A DNA stretch of 64,000 nucleotides, taken from positions 2,342,936 to 2,406,935 of the forward strand of contig NZ_CM001514.1 of the NCBI RefSeq assembly GCF_000263715.2, written 5' to 3'. The position numbers and the translations under genes are program-made. The stretch comes from Pseudomonas synxantha BG33R (GTDB taxonomy: Bacteria > Pseudomonadota > Gammaproteobacteria > Pseudomonadales > Pseudomonadaceae). Each line of letters starts with the position of its first letter. The first letter of the stretch is position 1. Positions 45,215 to 54,644 of this stretch are shown here, one piece after another. Below the pieces are notes generated by a model. That model was not told the origin of the DNA, did no database searches, and was given only the letters and a program-made list of their open reading frames with translations.

Positions 45215-45823
45215 TTATTGAGCCGAATGGGAGAGCGAAGCCTTTCCAGCAGGCATAGGTTTATTGCTTTCTTTTATTTTTAAATCGGTAGGTAGGCTTG
45301 AGTAAAATGCATCGCCGCAAAGTGATTTCATAAAAATTTCCCCTTGCGCCAGAATAGACAGCTCTTGTGTTGCGTCCAAATAGAAAAAGCTGCTGGAGGA
45401 TTTAGTTTTTAGCTCGGCAGTATCAGTCGGACTAATAAAATCAAAGTGGATGCAGTAGCCGAGTAACTCGTTGGATTTATCTCTAAGCGTGATCATATTC
45501 AGATATTTAAATTTTAGCTCGCCATCGTTTTGGGCGCGTTTTTTGTCCGGGTCCACATTTTTTCCGACGTTTTTGCCCAGTCGTATTATCGATTTGGGGA
45601 GTTCGACTTTTAGTCGTTTGTCGACAAGCTCTATTTCTTGCGAGCTTGCTTTTTTTCGTGTCGCTACCTGCGGGATTTTTTCATTAGCATAGTGATCCCA
45701 TTTTTCTATTTCGTTGATAATAGGTGCCACCTTCCAAACAGCTGAAATGAAATTTATTGCAGAGCAGCCTGAAATTAAGAATGGTAACGATATAACGAGC
45801 AGTAGCAATTTCCCTGAGGTCAT
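45215..45823 (-). CDS. Putative lipoprotein, paralogue of the one at 48289
   Basis: A 202-residue protein with a lipoprotein signal: hydrophobic KLLLLVISLPFLISGC with the lipobox LISGC, so it would be anchored by the cysteine at about residue 20. The mature part shares features with the lipoprotein at 48289: a GCSAI/GCSAM start, NE(L)LGYCIHFDF versus KALGYCVNYDM, LDATQELSIL versus VDREQKISFL, and SLCGDAFYSSLP versus PLCGDDFASSFP. Two cysteines are common to both, suggesting a disulfide. Function unknown. It is divergent from the decayed GH39-like gene. Gene composition is AT-rich. Confidence 0.75.
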   Translation of the reverse strand: MTSGKLLLLVISLPFLISGCSAINFISAVWKVAPIINEIEKWDHYANEKIPQVATRKKASSQEIELVDKRLKVELPKSIIRLGKNVGKNVDPDKKRAQNDGELKFKYLNMITLRDKSNELLGYCIHFDFISPTDTAELKTKSSSSFFYLDATQELSILAQGEIFMKSLCGDAFYSSLPTDLKIKESNKPMPAGKASLSHSAQ

Positions 45824-46341
45824 TACTTAAATCACCGTTTAATTGTGTGGTCGGATAAGGCATGAAAATTTCATTAACCATGGGACATGGTGCTGAAAAA
45901 ATAGTTCGGCTCGTTGAGAGTCTCTGAGCTGGTCCCTAGCGTAGCAAGTCAAACGGTAGAGGAGGCGTTGACGATTTTCAATCTCTAATTGCTCCGACAA
46001 CAGAGCCAGCAGGTAAATTGCTTCTCATTTTTGGCAGGAAGGTTCTCATTTTTGTGGCTTTATATTTTGTCCTTCTTAAGAAAATATTGGCGTTTGTTAC
46101 ATAAGAACTATGGAAATTTTTGCTGAGATTGATTAGGCGCCAGAGGCAGTTAACGGGTTGTTATGCCGACTCGAAAGCGTGACGTCCCATATTGTTGTTA
46201 ATGGCTATTTTTTTCGATCATCGATAACCCAGTCCAGTAGCGGGTAGCTCTTTGAGGGCACACCGTTAAACTTTATCCATAGAGTAACAAGCAAATCATC
46301 AACCGATCGGCAATTATTTTTATCAATCAGAGGGCTGCGTC
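45824..46341. other. Divergent gap between lipoprotein and GH39-like relic
   Basis: About 518 AT-rich bases between two divergent genes, with no supported gene. It should contain both promoters. GAGGG at about 46330 lies upstream of the ATG at 46342. Confidence 0.5.
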
Positions 46342-48112
46342 ATGGCTGATACTCCAAAAACGATTAATATTTTTCTACGTGAAAATCAAATTTCTAAACA
46401 AATAGTTATGCTGAGCGGTGGGAATGGTTCCGCTAAAAAACTATTTCCAGGCTATCCCGACTTATGAGATAGATACAAGGCCATGAGGATTAAGGATATT
46501 CGCACGCACGATTGGTTTGGATTGTCGGATGCGGATACTAATATAGATCCAAAAAATCTGTCACAGCCAGTGTACTCCGTTCAACCAAGCAACCTCGATA
46601 AAGCCAAAAAACTTATGGCGGACATTGCCAATTCCAGAGTCACACTCCATAAAGACTTATCCTCAGATGAAATGTCCGCGGCTAATCCATTTGACCCCAA
46701 GGTATGCAAGATAGAAGCTCTGGCCACCCCCATATACATTAATAATCATTATGACAATTTAGGGAGCGACGTCGAAACTCTTTATAGGGTTGGTCGCTCT
46801 TTAGGGGCATCTAATAAAATCCCAGACCCTGAGGTGTTTGCAGAAAAGGCGTTTTATGTAGCTACTTGGGCAACTAAATATGAGGGAAAACCCCTCATCC
46901 AATTAAGAAAGCCAGTTTCGTACTTTGAGGTATGGAACGAGCCTGACTTGGGTGACTTTTACAATGGGACTGCTCAAGTTTTTATGAATTGTATGCCAAA
47001 ACAGCAAGAAAAATAAAATCCGTTGATGCGAGCATACAAGTGGGGACGTCTGGCGTCGCCAACCCTGCTGCAAACGACAAAGGGTATGTAGATGGACTGC
47101 TTGATTATTGTAAAAGCAATAATGTTCCTCTGGATTTTTTCTCATGGCATCATTACTGTGATGGATCATCAGACCCCTTTGACTGTTATGTACTTGGTAA
47201 AAAAGTAAGGGATTTGCTCAACCGCAAGGGATTTATTACGACTAAATCTTTCCTTACAGAATGGCACATAACCCCGCTGGTCGATACTGGAAGGGTTTCT
47301 GCCGCTCAAGTAATGCAAACCGCATCGCTTATTTGCAGTAGTTTAATTTATATGCAGGATGCACATATTGATAAAAGCTATTTTTATCGGTGTGACGCTA
47401 TGCATCTTGGCTTTATCAATAAAGAAAAAACTATACTTATGCAGCAAAAGCATTTCTTGCTTTTGAAAAAATGAGAAGCACACCGTATCGGCTAGACATA
47501 GAGACCCCTGGGCAGGTGGGCAGCACAAATCCGGATTATGATTACAAACAAGATACTCTTGGGTTTGTCAGCTTGGCTGGCACAGACAAACCACTGGACA
47601 GCAAGGGTCAAAGAAAACTACAAATTTTAATATCAAACTATAGGATTGATAGGGAGTATATTACGTCGAAAAAGTATAACTACAAACAATATGAAATTGA
47701 TACAAAATCCACCGATATAGATGCTATTCAGAAAGACTTACTTAGAGGTAGTCCTGGGAGTGATGTTGGTCTTTGGTACTATTCGAATTTTAAAAGTCCT
47801 TACCCATCTGAAATAGCTAAAGCCCCCGGCTTTCCCGCAGGGGGCTTGGAGAATCAGAAGCTCGACTATAAAGATAATAAAGGGCTAGTACTAAGCCTTG
47901 ACGTTCCTGTCTCATTTGGCGTCAAGAGTTACGAAGCGAAATTTTCGTGGCTGTCTGCGGGTGGAGATATTGTTACCACTTTGGATGATGAGTCGCTTAC
48001 GACTAACGCCACTAGCCCCGAAAAAGGGACGATCATTAATAATAAGCTATCAATCAATCGACCGGAATTTAAAGAGTACCAGGTACTTCTTGTTGAGATT
48101 GATTTAAGTTAA
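46342..48112 (+). pseudogene. Second GH39-like glycosidase gene, decayed
   Basis: A relative of the gene at 27133-28911. Shared blocks are DIRTHDWFGLSD (versus DLRAHDWYGVGD), YFEVWNEPDLGDFYNG (acid/base Glu), FDFYSYHF versus LDFFSWHHYCDG, and KSFLTEWHITPL (nucleophile Glu), so both catalytic residues survive. Three lesions break it: TGA at 46465-46467 (DL-stop-DRYKA), a missing T in the run near 46979, and a missing A in the run near 47430. The two indels are in homopolymers and could be sequencing errors; the nonsense codon could not easily be. The lipoprotein gene at 48289 follows in the same direction. Confidence 0.8.
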
Positions 48113-48288
48113 ATGATGAGGCGGTTGCAATTTGATGGTTTTTCTTGTAGTGTTGTCTGTAAATTGATGTTCGGAAGGTATGGGGGTAAACATGCCCCCT
48201 GTTTCTCATCGATGGTGTGGGGGTGTCGAAACGTAAGTGTATGTTGACGTGATTTTGTCTAATTATGAACTATAGTATGGAGTTTGAT

Positions 48289-48846
48289 GTGAGAAAATAT
48301 GCCGTTTCTGTTATCTTGGCCGTGCTTTTGCTCGGTGGCTGCTCGGCTATGAGTAAGTTGAATGTCGTTGGTAGCGTTGTCAAACAGTTGCCGGAAATAA
48401 ATAAATGGAAGGCGTATGTAGTCGACGCTGTGCGGGCAGGTTCAACACAAAAAAAATCCACGAGCGAGGATTTAGAATATGTTTCGCAAAGAATGAACTC
48501 GGAGTATCTAGAGTCATTTTATGAATTTGCCAGTGCGTTTGGTAAAGAAAAAGCGTCTGATGAAAAAATGCTGGTCGGAAAAAATGTGAGTTATCATTAT
48601 AATGGTGTTGTTTCTATTTACGATGCTAACAATAAAGCGCTTGGTTATTGTGTTAACTACGACATGGTCGATTTAAGAGGGGGGAGTCAAGTAAAGGGTA
48701 AAGGTGAAGCCGATCTAAAGGGTCAATTCATATACGTCGATAGAGAGCAGAAGATATCATTTTTAACATCGGCGCTTGTTAAAGACTTTAAACCGTTATG
48801 TGGTGATGATTTTGCCTCATCCTTTCCGAAGGGCAAGGGTGATTGA
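48289..48846 (+). CDS. Putative lipoprotein downstream of the GH39-like gene
   Basis: About 185 residues. The signal reads RKYAVSVILAVLLLGGC with lipobox LLGGC, starting at GTG 48289 with GGAG seven bases upstream; ATGs at 48265 and 48277 would give longer, less typical signals. The mature protein has an LGYCVNYDM and a LCGDDFASSFP block shared with the lipoprotein at 45215, including both cysteines. It lies 176 bases after the GH39-like gene in the same direction, so the pair may be an operon. Function unknown; an immunity or periplasmic inhibitor role would be one explanation. Confidence 0.75.
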   Translation: MRKYAVSVILAVLLLGGCSAMSKLNVVGSVVKQLPEINKWKAYVVDAVRAGSTQKKSTSEDLEYVSQRMNSEYLESFYEFASAFGKEKASDEKMLVGKNVSYHYNGVVSIYDANNKALGYCVNYDMVDLRGGSQVKGKGEADLKGQFIYVDREQKISFLTSALVKDFKPLCGDDFASSFPKGKGD

Positions 48847-48950
48847 AAGCAAATAATTTAGATAGATATGCGATTATCAAACCAGAGCGATCAATCCCGA
48901 CGTCTGCTCTATAAGAAACTTCGAACACTAGGGGCTCTGAAGAGGCGCTC

Positions 48951-49511
48951 CTAGGTTCTGTACGAAAAGTACTGTCGCAAACACCGCATGGCGCAAGCCA
49001 ATGAGACCATCGCCGCAAAACTTGTTGCGAGCTTGTCGAAGCGCGTAACGATGCGGCGGTTCTCCTTCAGCCACCCGAACATGCGCTCAATGATATTGCG
49101 CTGCCGGTACTTGGGCCGATCGAACAATCTGGGCAAACCCGGTTTGGGTTTGCGTTTCATGCTGCGCAAGGGGATTACCGGTTGCATTCGATAACGATCA
49201 CAGTACCGGCGCAGGGCTTCAGCATCGTATCCCTTGTCGGCCAACAGCCATCGGCAGCGTTTGCGAGGACGGCCGCGCAAGCTTGGGATGCAAGCCTCAT
49301 CCAGTAAAGGTTGGGCATAGGCAATATCGCTGGCTTGCCCGCCTGACAACAGGGAGCGCAGCAGCACACCACTGGCGTCGCATAGCATGTGGACTTTGGT
49401 TGTCAGGCCGTCCCGGCTGCGTCCGAGCGTGTGATCTTGCGGTTCTTCAGGCCCCTTTTTTCCAGCGCCTGATGAGGCTCGGGTTGCGCGAACGGCAGTG
49501 GAGTCGATCAT
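48951..49511 (-). CDS. IS5-family transposase OrfB
   Basis: A 186-residue DDE transposase domain: MIDSTAVRATRASSGAGKKG (first D), LLADKGYDAEALRRY (second D), and IIERMFGWLKENRRIVTRFD (the Y/F-R-E type third motif). It overlaps orfA as GGATGATC and is normally produced by -1 frameshifting. The stop TAG is not within the element: it is formed by the CTAG target duplication (48951-48953), so each insertion supplies the stop. Confidence 0.9.
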   Translation of the reverse strand: MIDSTAVRATRASSGAGKKGPEEPQDHTLGRSRDGLTTKVHMLCDASGVLLRSLLSGGQASDIAYAQPLLDEACIPSLRGRPRKRCRWLLADKGYDAEALRRYCDRYRMQPVIPLRSMKRKPKPGLPRLFDRPKYRQRNIIERMFGWLKENRRIVTRFDKLATSFAAMVSLACAMRCLRQYFSYRT

Positions 49512-49696
49512 CCAGGTTTCAGATCAATCAAGCCCTGCTCGTTCAACCGGATATGAAGACGCTTGAGCATCTGATCGAAAGCGCCACAATTGCGCCAGTC
49601 GCGAAACCGTTGATACACCGTTGACCAAGGGCCAAAGCGCTCTGGCATGTCGTAAGCGCTCCATAAACCCCACCTAGTCAAAAGTGGGCGGCGCGT

Positions 49697-51208
49697 TTAT
49701 CTGTGCGGTCCAGGCTTGCAGTTCCACGGCAACAGGGCTTCGTAATCTTCGACCGAGGATGCTTGTGGCAGGCGCTCCAGTGCGTGGCGCAGCCACGCAT
49801 AAGGCTCTTGGCCGTTGGCTTTGGCGGTCTCGACCAGGCTGTAAAGTTGAGCACTTGCCGTCGCGCCTTTGGGCGTATCGCTGAACAACCAGTTCTTCCT
49901 TTCGATGACGAAAGGCCGGATCGCGCGCTCGGCGGTATTGTTGTCGATGGGCAGGTAGCCTTTCGACGTACCGTTCCAGTTTGCTCCAGTTGTTTGCCAG
50001 ATAGGTTACAGCCTTACCCAGTGCATTCTGCGTGGTCATGTATGGGAGCGTTTTTTCCATCCAGGCCTTAAGCTCCCTCATCACTTGGAGACTTAAATCC
50101 TGACGTCCATTTTTCCGCCCCTCATCGCTGCTCTCTTTGAAGGCGATCTCGATGCCGTATAGCTTGCTGATCAGCTTCAGCGCGATATCGGCGCGCTGCA
50201 CTTTTTGTGCTTCAACAAACTTGCGCCGAGCATGAGCCCAGCACCCTAAACGCTCAACTCCGGCCCGTGCGCCCAACGCGTTGTAACCGGCGTAATCATC
50301 GGTCATGAGATAGCCGCAGTAGCCATCGAGCAGGCGCGTCGGTACCTCCTGCGCCCAGCTGGTGGAGTAATCGAAAAGGATCACGGGTTTGTCTGGCGGC
50401 CTCCAGTTTGCACCCACATCCAGGACTGACTGCTCGGCTCTCGATCAGGCTCTTTCAACACCTGCACGCGTGTTTCATCGCAGTGGATGACCCAGCTGGC
50501 CAACAGGCTATCGCGCATTAAATTCAGCAGCGGCTGGAAGTGCTCACCGCACTGGATAACCCAGCGAGCCAGGGTCTGACGTGGAATATCGATGCCATGG
50601 CGGCTTAGTACTTTTCCAAAGCGGTGAAGCGGCAAACCGTCCACGTACTTGGTGGTTAGCAGCATCGCCAGAACACTTGGGCTGGCCATGCTTTTTTCAA
50701 TCAATTGAGCCGGCTTGTCCGCAGTGACCGGTGCTGTCTCGCAGTCGCGGCAACCGTAAATTTTACGAACGTGTTTGATCACACGGATCTGCATCGGCAC
50801 GATTTCAAGCTGCTCGCTCACTTCTTCGCCAATGGCGTGTTTGCGGCAGCCGCAGACGCAAGTCAGTGCATGCTCGGGAAGTTCGTGGTTAACTTCGATA
50901 CGTGGCAGGTCGGCAGGCAACGGCTTGCGTTTGCCGCGACGCTTGGCCGGAGAGACAACCTCTTCTTCTGTGTCTTCGTCGACAGGTTCGGCGATGCTTT
51001 CCGCTTCGTTGAAAAGGGCAAGTTGTGGCGTTGCCGAATCGGCTGTCTGCTCGGACTTACGCCCGAACAGGCGCTGGCGCAGCAGCGCGTTTTCTTCTTC
51101 AAGATGAACGATGCGACCCTTATTGGACTCGCGCTCAAGCAGCATCTGCTCGAGCAATTGCTTGAGCAGCGCGGGGTCGTTAGGAGGGTCTTTGGGCATC
51201 GAAATCAT
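49697..51208 (-). pseudogene. IS66 TnpC transposase, double frameshift
   Basis: The N-terminal part (51208 leftward) has the coiled coil and zinc-finger-like CGCRKHAIGEEVSEQLEIVP and GCRDC. At about 50395 the frame breaks (ACTGGAGGCCGCCAGAC lacks one C of GGCCCGCC), continuing in another frame as PPDKPVILFDYS and the DDE core LMTDDYAGYNALG. A second break near 49963 (KLERYVE) leads to a third frame with [20 protein letters not shown] and the natural end CKPGPHR. All parts of a normal protein are present in three frames. Confidence 0.85.
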
Positions 51209-51226
51209 GCCCTGGATTATACCGAA

Positions 51227-51586
51227 TCAGGCCACGAATCGTGGCGTCAAAACCTGATGGGGACGGTTACGCCAGAGGTCAAAACCGTCGAGCAGCCAGT
51301 TAAGTTCCTGGACGGTCAGGACAATGGCCTCTTCGGTGACATCGGGCGAGGTTTTGAATCGCTCGGACTCCAGCCGTTTGAGCCAGAGGCAGAAGCCGTT
51401 GCGCTCCCAATATAAAATCTTCACTCGGTTGCGGGGCTTGTTGAGGAAGACGAAAAGCACGGGATCAAAAACCGCAACTTTAATGTGCAGCTCGACCAGC
51501 GCAGCCAGGCCGTCGATGGATTTTCGGAAGTCGACAGGCTTGGGATACAAATAGACTTTTTCGACTTTGGCATCGGCTCGCATCAT
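51227..51586 (-). CDS. IS66 accessory protein TnpB
   Basis: A 119-residue IS66 TnpB: VYLYPKPVDFRKSIDGLAAL, then VFLNKPRNRVKILYWERNGF and WLKRLESERFKT. It is required with TnpC for transposition of these elements (the name is unrelated to the RNA-guided TnpB). It appears intact and lies 18 bases upstream of tnpC. Confidence 0.92.
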   Translation of the reverse strand: MMRADAKVEKVYLYPKPVDFRKSIDGLAALVELHIKVAVFDPVLFVFLNKPRNRVKILYWERNGFCLWLKRLESERFKTSPDVTEEAIVLTVQELNWLLDGFDLWRNRPHQVLTPRFVA

Positions 51587-51897
51587 GGCAAATGGGCTCC
51601 AGAAGGAATCGGGAGCACAGCATCAGGGATCAGCTAAGCGCTTTGAATGTGTAGTTCATGGAGCGGTTACGGCATGTCTCGCCAGGCCTCTCCCGAGCAG
51701 AGCACCCAAAGCACGCCGTTGAGCATCAGGCGATCATCGATTCGAGGGCGCCCAGTGTGTCGGGCTTGAGTAAAGATATCAGCAACTAGATCCCAGGCTA
51801 TGTCAGGGAGTTCATACCGCTTTGCCATCTTGGCCTCCTGGCTGTAATGGCAATGAGTTTTACAGAAATCTATGTTTCGTGGGTTTTCGTACAGAAC

Positions 51898-52539
51898 CTA
51901 GGGTACAAAATCCGGCTGGTTTGCTGGGGCCGCCCGCTGGAAGGCAGGATTTTCTATGCAATGCTGGTAGATGCTCATGCAGCGCGGGTACTTTTCTACG
52001 TCTCCTCCAAACCGCAAGGCATTCGTAATCTGGGGGATCAGGCAACAATCAGCTGCTGTTGGCTGATCGCCAAAGCAGTATGGCCCGTCACCGTGAAGGT
52101 TCAGGAGCACTTCAACCGCGGCAAGCCCCAGATCAACCCAGTGCTTGTACCATTCTTGATGAGCATTATCACTGATTTCCAACCGTTTGGTCAGATAGCC
52201 GAGCACCCTGACGTTGTTGAGCGGGTGGATATCGCAGCCGATCAAATTGGAAATCTCCAGCACTCGTGCGCGCTGAACGGGATCTGCGGGTAAGAGCTGA
52301 ACCCCGGGATAGCGTGCGTCCAGAAAGTCGATGATCGCCAGAGACTGGCTCAGTGCTTGACCATCATCACTGATGAGCAATGGTACGGCGCCTCCTGGGT
52401 TTAGCTCCAAGTACTCGGCGCTGCGCTGCTCACCAGCTCGCAGGTTGACTGGTCGATACTCGACTTGAAGTCCCTTCAACTCCAACGCAATACGCACTCG
52501 ATAAGACGTGGAGCTGTGGCAAAAACTGAAAAGCTGCAT
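51898..52539 (-). CDS. nagL: Maleylpyruvate/maleylacetoacetate isomerase (zeta-class GST)
   Basis: A 213-residue glutathione S-transferase. The N-terminal SSTSYRVRIALELKGLQVEY carries the zeta-class SSxSxRVRIAL motif that binds glutathione; NPGGAVPLLISDDG and LSQSLAIIDFLDARYP follow. In a gentisate operon it converts maleylpyruvate to fumarylpyruvate with glutathione. It starts at ATG 52539 (MQLFSFCHSS); the upstream in-frame extension overlaps the transporter gene. Its TAG stop lies in the CTAG target of the IS5 element, which therefore inserted exactly at the end of the gene without truncating it. Confidence 0.88.
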   Translation of the reverse strand: MQLFSFCHSSTSYRVRIALELKGLQVEYRPVNLRAGEQRSAEYLELNPGGAVPLLISDDGQALSQSLAIIDFLDARYPGVQLLPADPVQRARVLEISNLIGCDIHPLNNVRVLGYLTKRLEISDNAHQEWYKHWVDLGLAAVEVLLNLHGDGPYCFGDQPTAADCCLIPQITNALRFGGDVEKYPRCMSIYQHCIENPAFQRAAPANQPDFVP

Positions 52540-52549
52540 ACATTGTCCC

Positions 52550-53866
52550 TCAACGCTGAAGAATTTTTGAAGCTCTGGTCGACTCGGTGCTTCGGGGCAC
52601 GCGGTAGTGCTGACCCATTGCGAAAATGGCCAAAGCGCCGAGCGCTGCGGGCAGCGCAAGTAGTGTGAAGATGGTGGTGAATCCAAATCCGCTAGCGATC
52701 AGCGAGCCGCCGAGGATAGTCCCCGTGATTGCACCTATTCGGCCCAACCCTTGAGCCCAAGCCACGTCAGTGGCCCTGCCTGAGGTCGGGTAAAATGCTG
52801 CAGCAAGCGCGTTGCCACCCACTTGCGATCCACTGATACAGAAGCCGAGGGTGATGACACAGAGGATGAGGATCAGGTAGTGATCTGCAAATCGTGCAAT
52901 CCCTACGAGCCCAGCTGCGCCCACCAGGTAGGCAAATGTCAGCCCCCGCCACCTGTCCAACTTATCCATGGCAGCCCCGAGACAAAGCGCCCCCATCGTG
53001 CCGCCAACCTGGAACCACGAGCTGATCGAAGCGGCCTGACTGATTGTCCTTCCGTTGTCGGTGAGCAGTGTCGGTAACCAGTTGGTAATTACGTAGATGA
53101 TGCATAGACTCGTGAAAAAGTTAACCCAGAGCAGGCAGGTACCTAAACGTAGCTTTGGCCCAAAAATAACTGCGCTTGGTGCAACGGAGCCGCCCTGCTC
53201 TTCTTCATTTAAAAAGAACTGTGTCCGAGTTTGCTCAGGTTGCTGGCCAAGGCGTCCTAACAGTCTGGCGACGCGCGCGTCAGAAGCGTCACGTAAGACC
53301 AGGTAGCGCACCGACTCAGGCATTAGCCACATCAAAAGGGGCACCAAGAGAATCGGAAGCGTGCCGCCCAGCAAGAGAACAGAACGCCATCCGTACAGTG
53401 GAACCAAGTGTGACGCGGCGACACCACCCAGAGCCGATCCCAAAGTGAACCCGCAGAACATCCCCGTCACCATCAAGCTGCGTCTTCGTGAAGGGCAGTA
53501 CTCTGAGGTCAGCGTGATTTCGACATTGTGAGCAAACGCCGAAACCAGACTACATCCCCCGAAGAGCAGGACGCACCCGACTAAGAGTCGCTTGCGCCCC
53601 AAGCGATCCGCCAATGGGCCTGCCCCAAAGGCGCCGAGCATCAGCCCGACTAAGGCGGCGCTTAGAAGAGGGTTGAGCTGTTCAGGGGGCAAGGCCCACT
53701 CAGCTCTTAACGCTGGTGCGATGAAGCCGACGGCAGCAGTATCCAATCCATCAACGGCAGTCACGAGAAAGCACAAGCCGATCACTAGCAAGTGAAGGCG
53801 GCCAATCGGTTGGCTGTTGATGAAATCTTGAACGTCCACACTATTTTTATTTTGCGCTGCAGACAT
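52550..53866 (-). CDS. Aromatic acid:H+ symporter (AAHS, MFS) with a missing segment
   Basis: About 438 residues, the GenK/MhbT/PcaK type of 3-hydroxybenzoate or gentisate importer. The helix 1 motif is LHLLVIGLCFLVTAVDGLDT with the substrate-binding DGxD, and GPLADRLGRKRLLVG is the loop 2-3 motif. In relatives the sequence after ...NVEIT continues with helix 4 (about 20 residues, LRFLTGLGLGGAMPN-like) before TLTSEYCPSRRRS. Here that helix is absent and the frame is intact, so the carrier has an odd helix number and may be inactive. ATG at 53866 has GAGG upstream. Confidence 0.85.
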   Translation of the reverse strand: MSAAQNKNSVDVQDFINSQPIGRLHLLVIGLCFLVTAVDGLDTAAVGFIAPALRAEWALPPEQLNPLLSAALVGLMLGAFGAGPLADRLGRKRLLVGCVLLFGGCSLVSAFAHNVEITLTSEYCPSRRRSLMVTGMFCGFTLGSALGGVAASHLVPLYGWRSVLLLGGTLPILLVPLLMWLMPESVRYLVLRDASDARVARLLGRLGQQPEQTRTQFFLNEEEQGGSVAPSAVIFGPKLRLGTCLLWVNFFTSLCIIYVITNWLPTLLTDNGRTISQAASISSWFQVGGTMGALCLGAAMDKLDRWRGLTFAYLVGAAGLVGIARFADHYLILILCVITLGFCISGSQVGGNALAAAFYPTSGRATDVAWAQGLGRIGAITGTILGGSLIASGFGFTTIFTLLALPAALGALAIFAMGQHYRVPRSTESTRASKILQR

Positions 53867-53923
53867 GATGACCTCGGCGAGCATAGAAAAAACGTAGTAG
53901 CCAGCTGAATCAGCCGGCGTTTC

Positions 53924-54622
53924 TTACACTACGCGGACTTCGATCTCACCTAGGCGATCAATGCCGCCCGTCATCACTTCGCCGCGCTTAACCGCACCGA
54001 CGCCATCTGGCGTACCGGTCATGATCAGGTCGCCAGGCTGCAGCTCGAAGTAGCGGGACAGCCACGCGATGGTCTCTTGGACAGACCAAATCAAATGGCT
54101 GACGTCGCTCCGTTGGCGGTCTTCGCCATCAACCTTCAACCAGAGACCGGCTTGAGTCGCGTCGCCGAAGCTGGCCGCCTCATGAATGGGGCCGATTGGA
54201 GCCGAGCGATCAAATGCTTTTCCGATTTCCCATGGACGCCCCATTTCACGCATTTTCATCTGCAGGTCACGGCGTGTCATGTCGAGACCAACTGCATAGC
54301 CCCATACGTGACCCAGTGCATCGGCTTGCTCGATGTTGCTACCGCCCTTGCCGATCGCGACGACCAATTCGATTTCATAGTGGTAGTTGTTCGTCTCGTT
54401 GGGGTAAGCCAGTTCGAGTGTGTGACCGTATTGCACGGGAACGACGGTGTCGGTTGGCTTACAGAAGAAGAACGGAGGGTCGCGGTCAGGATCAAACCCC
54501 ATCTCACGCGCGTGCGCTGCGTAGTTGCGACCGACGCAGTACACGCGGCGAACAGGGAATGTGTCATCGCTACCATGGATTGCGAGTGCAGTAACTGCTT
54601 GTGGAGCTACAACGTATGTCAT
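53924..54622 (-). CDS. nagK: Fumarylpyruvate hydrolase (FAA hydrolase family)
   Basis: A 232-residue enzyme that hydrolyses fumarylpyruvate to fumarate and pyruvate. Motifs are VYCVGRNYAAHAREMG, PPFFFCKPTDTVVP and the metal-binding YHYEIELVVAIGKGG (the E-x-E-L-xxVI motif with two glutamates), then VGLDMTRRDLQ and LIMTGTPDGVGAVKRGE. This is the NagK subgroup. It starts at ATG 54622 (MTYVVAPQAV); the longer frame overlaps the upstream dioxygenase gene. Confidence 0.9.
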   Translation of the reverse strand: MTYVVAPQAVTALAIHGSDDTFPVRRVYCVGRNYAAHAREMGFDPDRDPPFFFCKPTDTVVPVQYGHTLELAYPNETNNYHYEIELVVAIGKGGSNIEQADALGHVWGYAVGLDMTRRDLQMKMREMGRPWEIGKAFDRSAPIGPIHEAASFGDATQAGLWLKVDGEDRQRSDVSHLIWSVQETIAWLSRYFELQPGDLIMTGTPDGVGAVKRGEVMTGGIDRLGEIEVRVV

Positions 54623-54644
54623 GAAATACCTCTGGGGGATAAGG

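Larger units (their letters stand above)
49652..51670 (-). mobile_element. IS66-family element lacking tnpA
   Basis: Ends GTAAGCGCTCCATAAACCCC (left) and the inverse of GTAACCGCTCCATGAACTAC (right) are the terminal inverted repeats. The 8-base sequence GGCATGTC flanks both sides (49644-49651 and 51671-51678), the duplication size expected of IS66. It carries tnpB and a broken tnpC but no tnpA, which most elements of this type have. A tnpA fragment of the same general family lies separately at 57053. Confidence 0.9.
49508..51828 (-). pseudogene. IS5-family OrfA, split by IS66
   Basis: The gene starts at ATG 51828 (MAKRYELPDIAWDLVADIF) with GGAGG upstream and runs to GEAWRDMP at 51671. After IS66 it resumes at 49651 as ERFGPWSTVYQRFRDWRNCG and stops at 49508-49510 with IDLKPG. 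Removing the insert and one target copy restores the frame. It cannot now produce functional protein. Confidence 0.85.
48955..51897 (-). mobile_element. IS5-family element (IS427-like), interrupted by IS66
   Basis: Bounded by perfect 14-base inverted repeats GTTCTGTACGAAAA (48955-48968) and TTTTCGTACAGAAC (51884-51897), with CTAG on both outer sides as target duplication (48951-48954 and 51898-51901). It encodes orfA and orfB on the minus strand. An IS66 element (49652-51670) sits in orfA. Without that insert and its duplicated 8 bases the element is about 916 bases, the usual size for this group. Confidence 0.9.
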
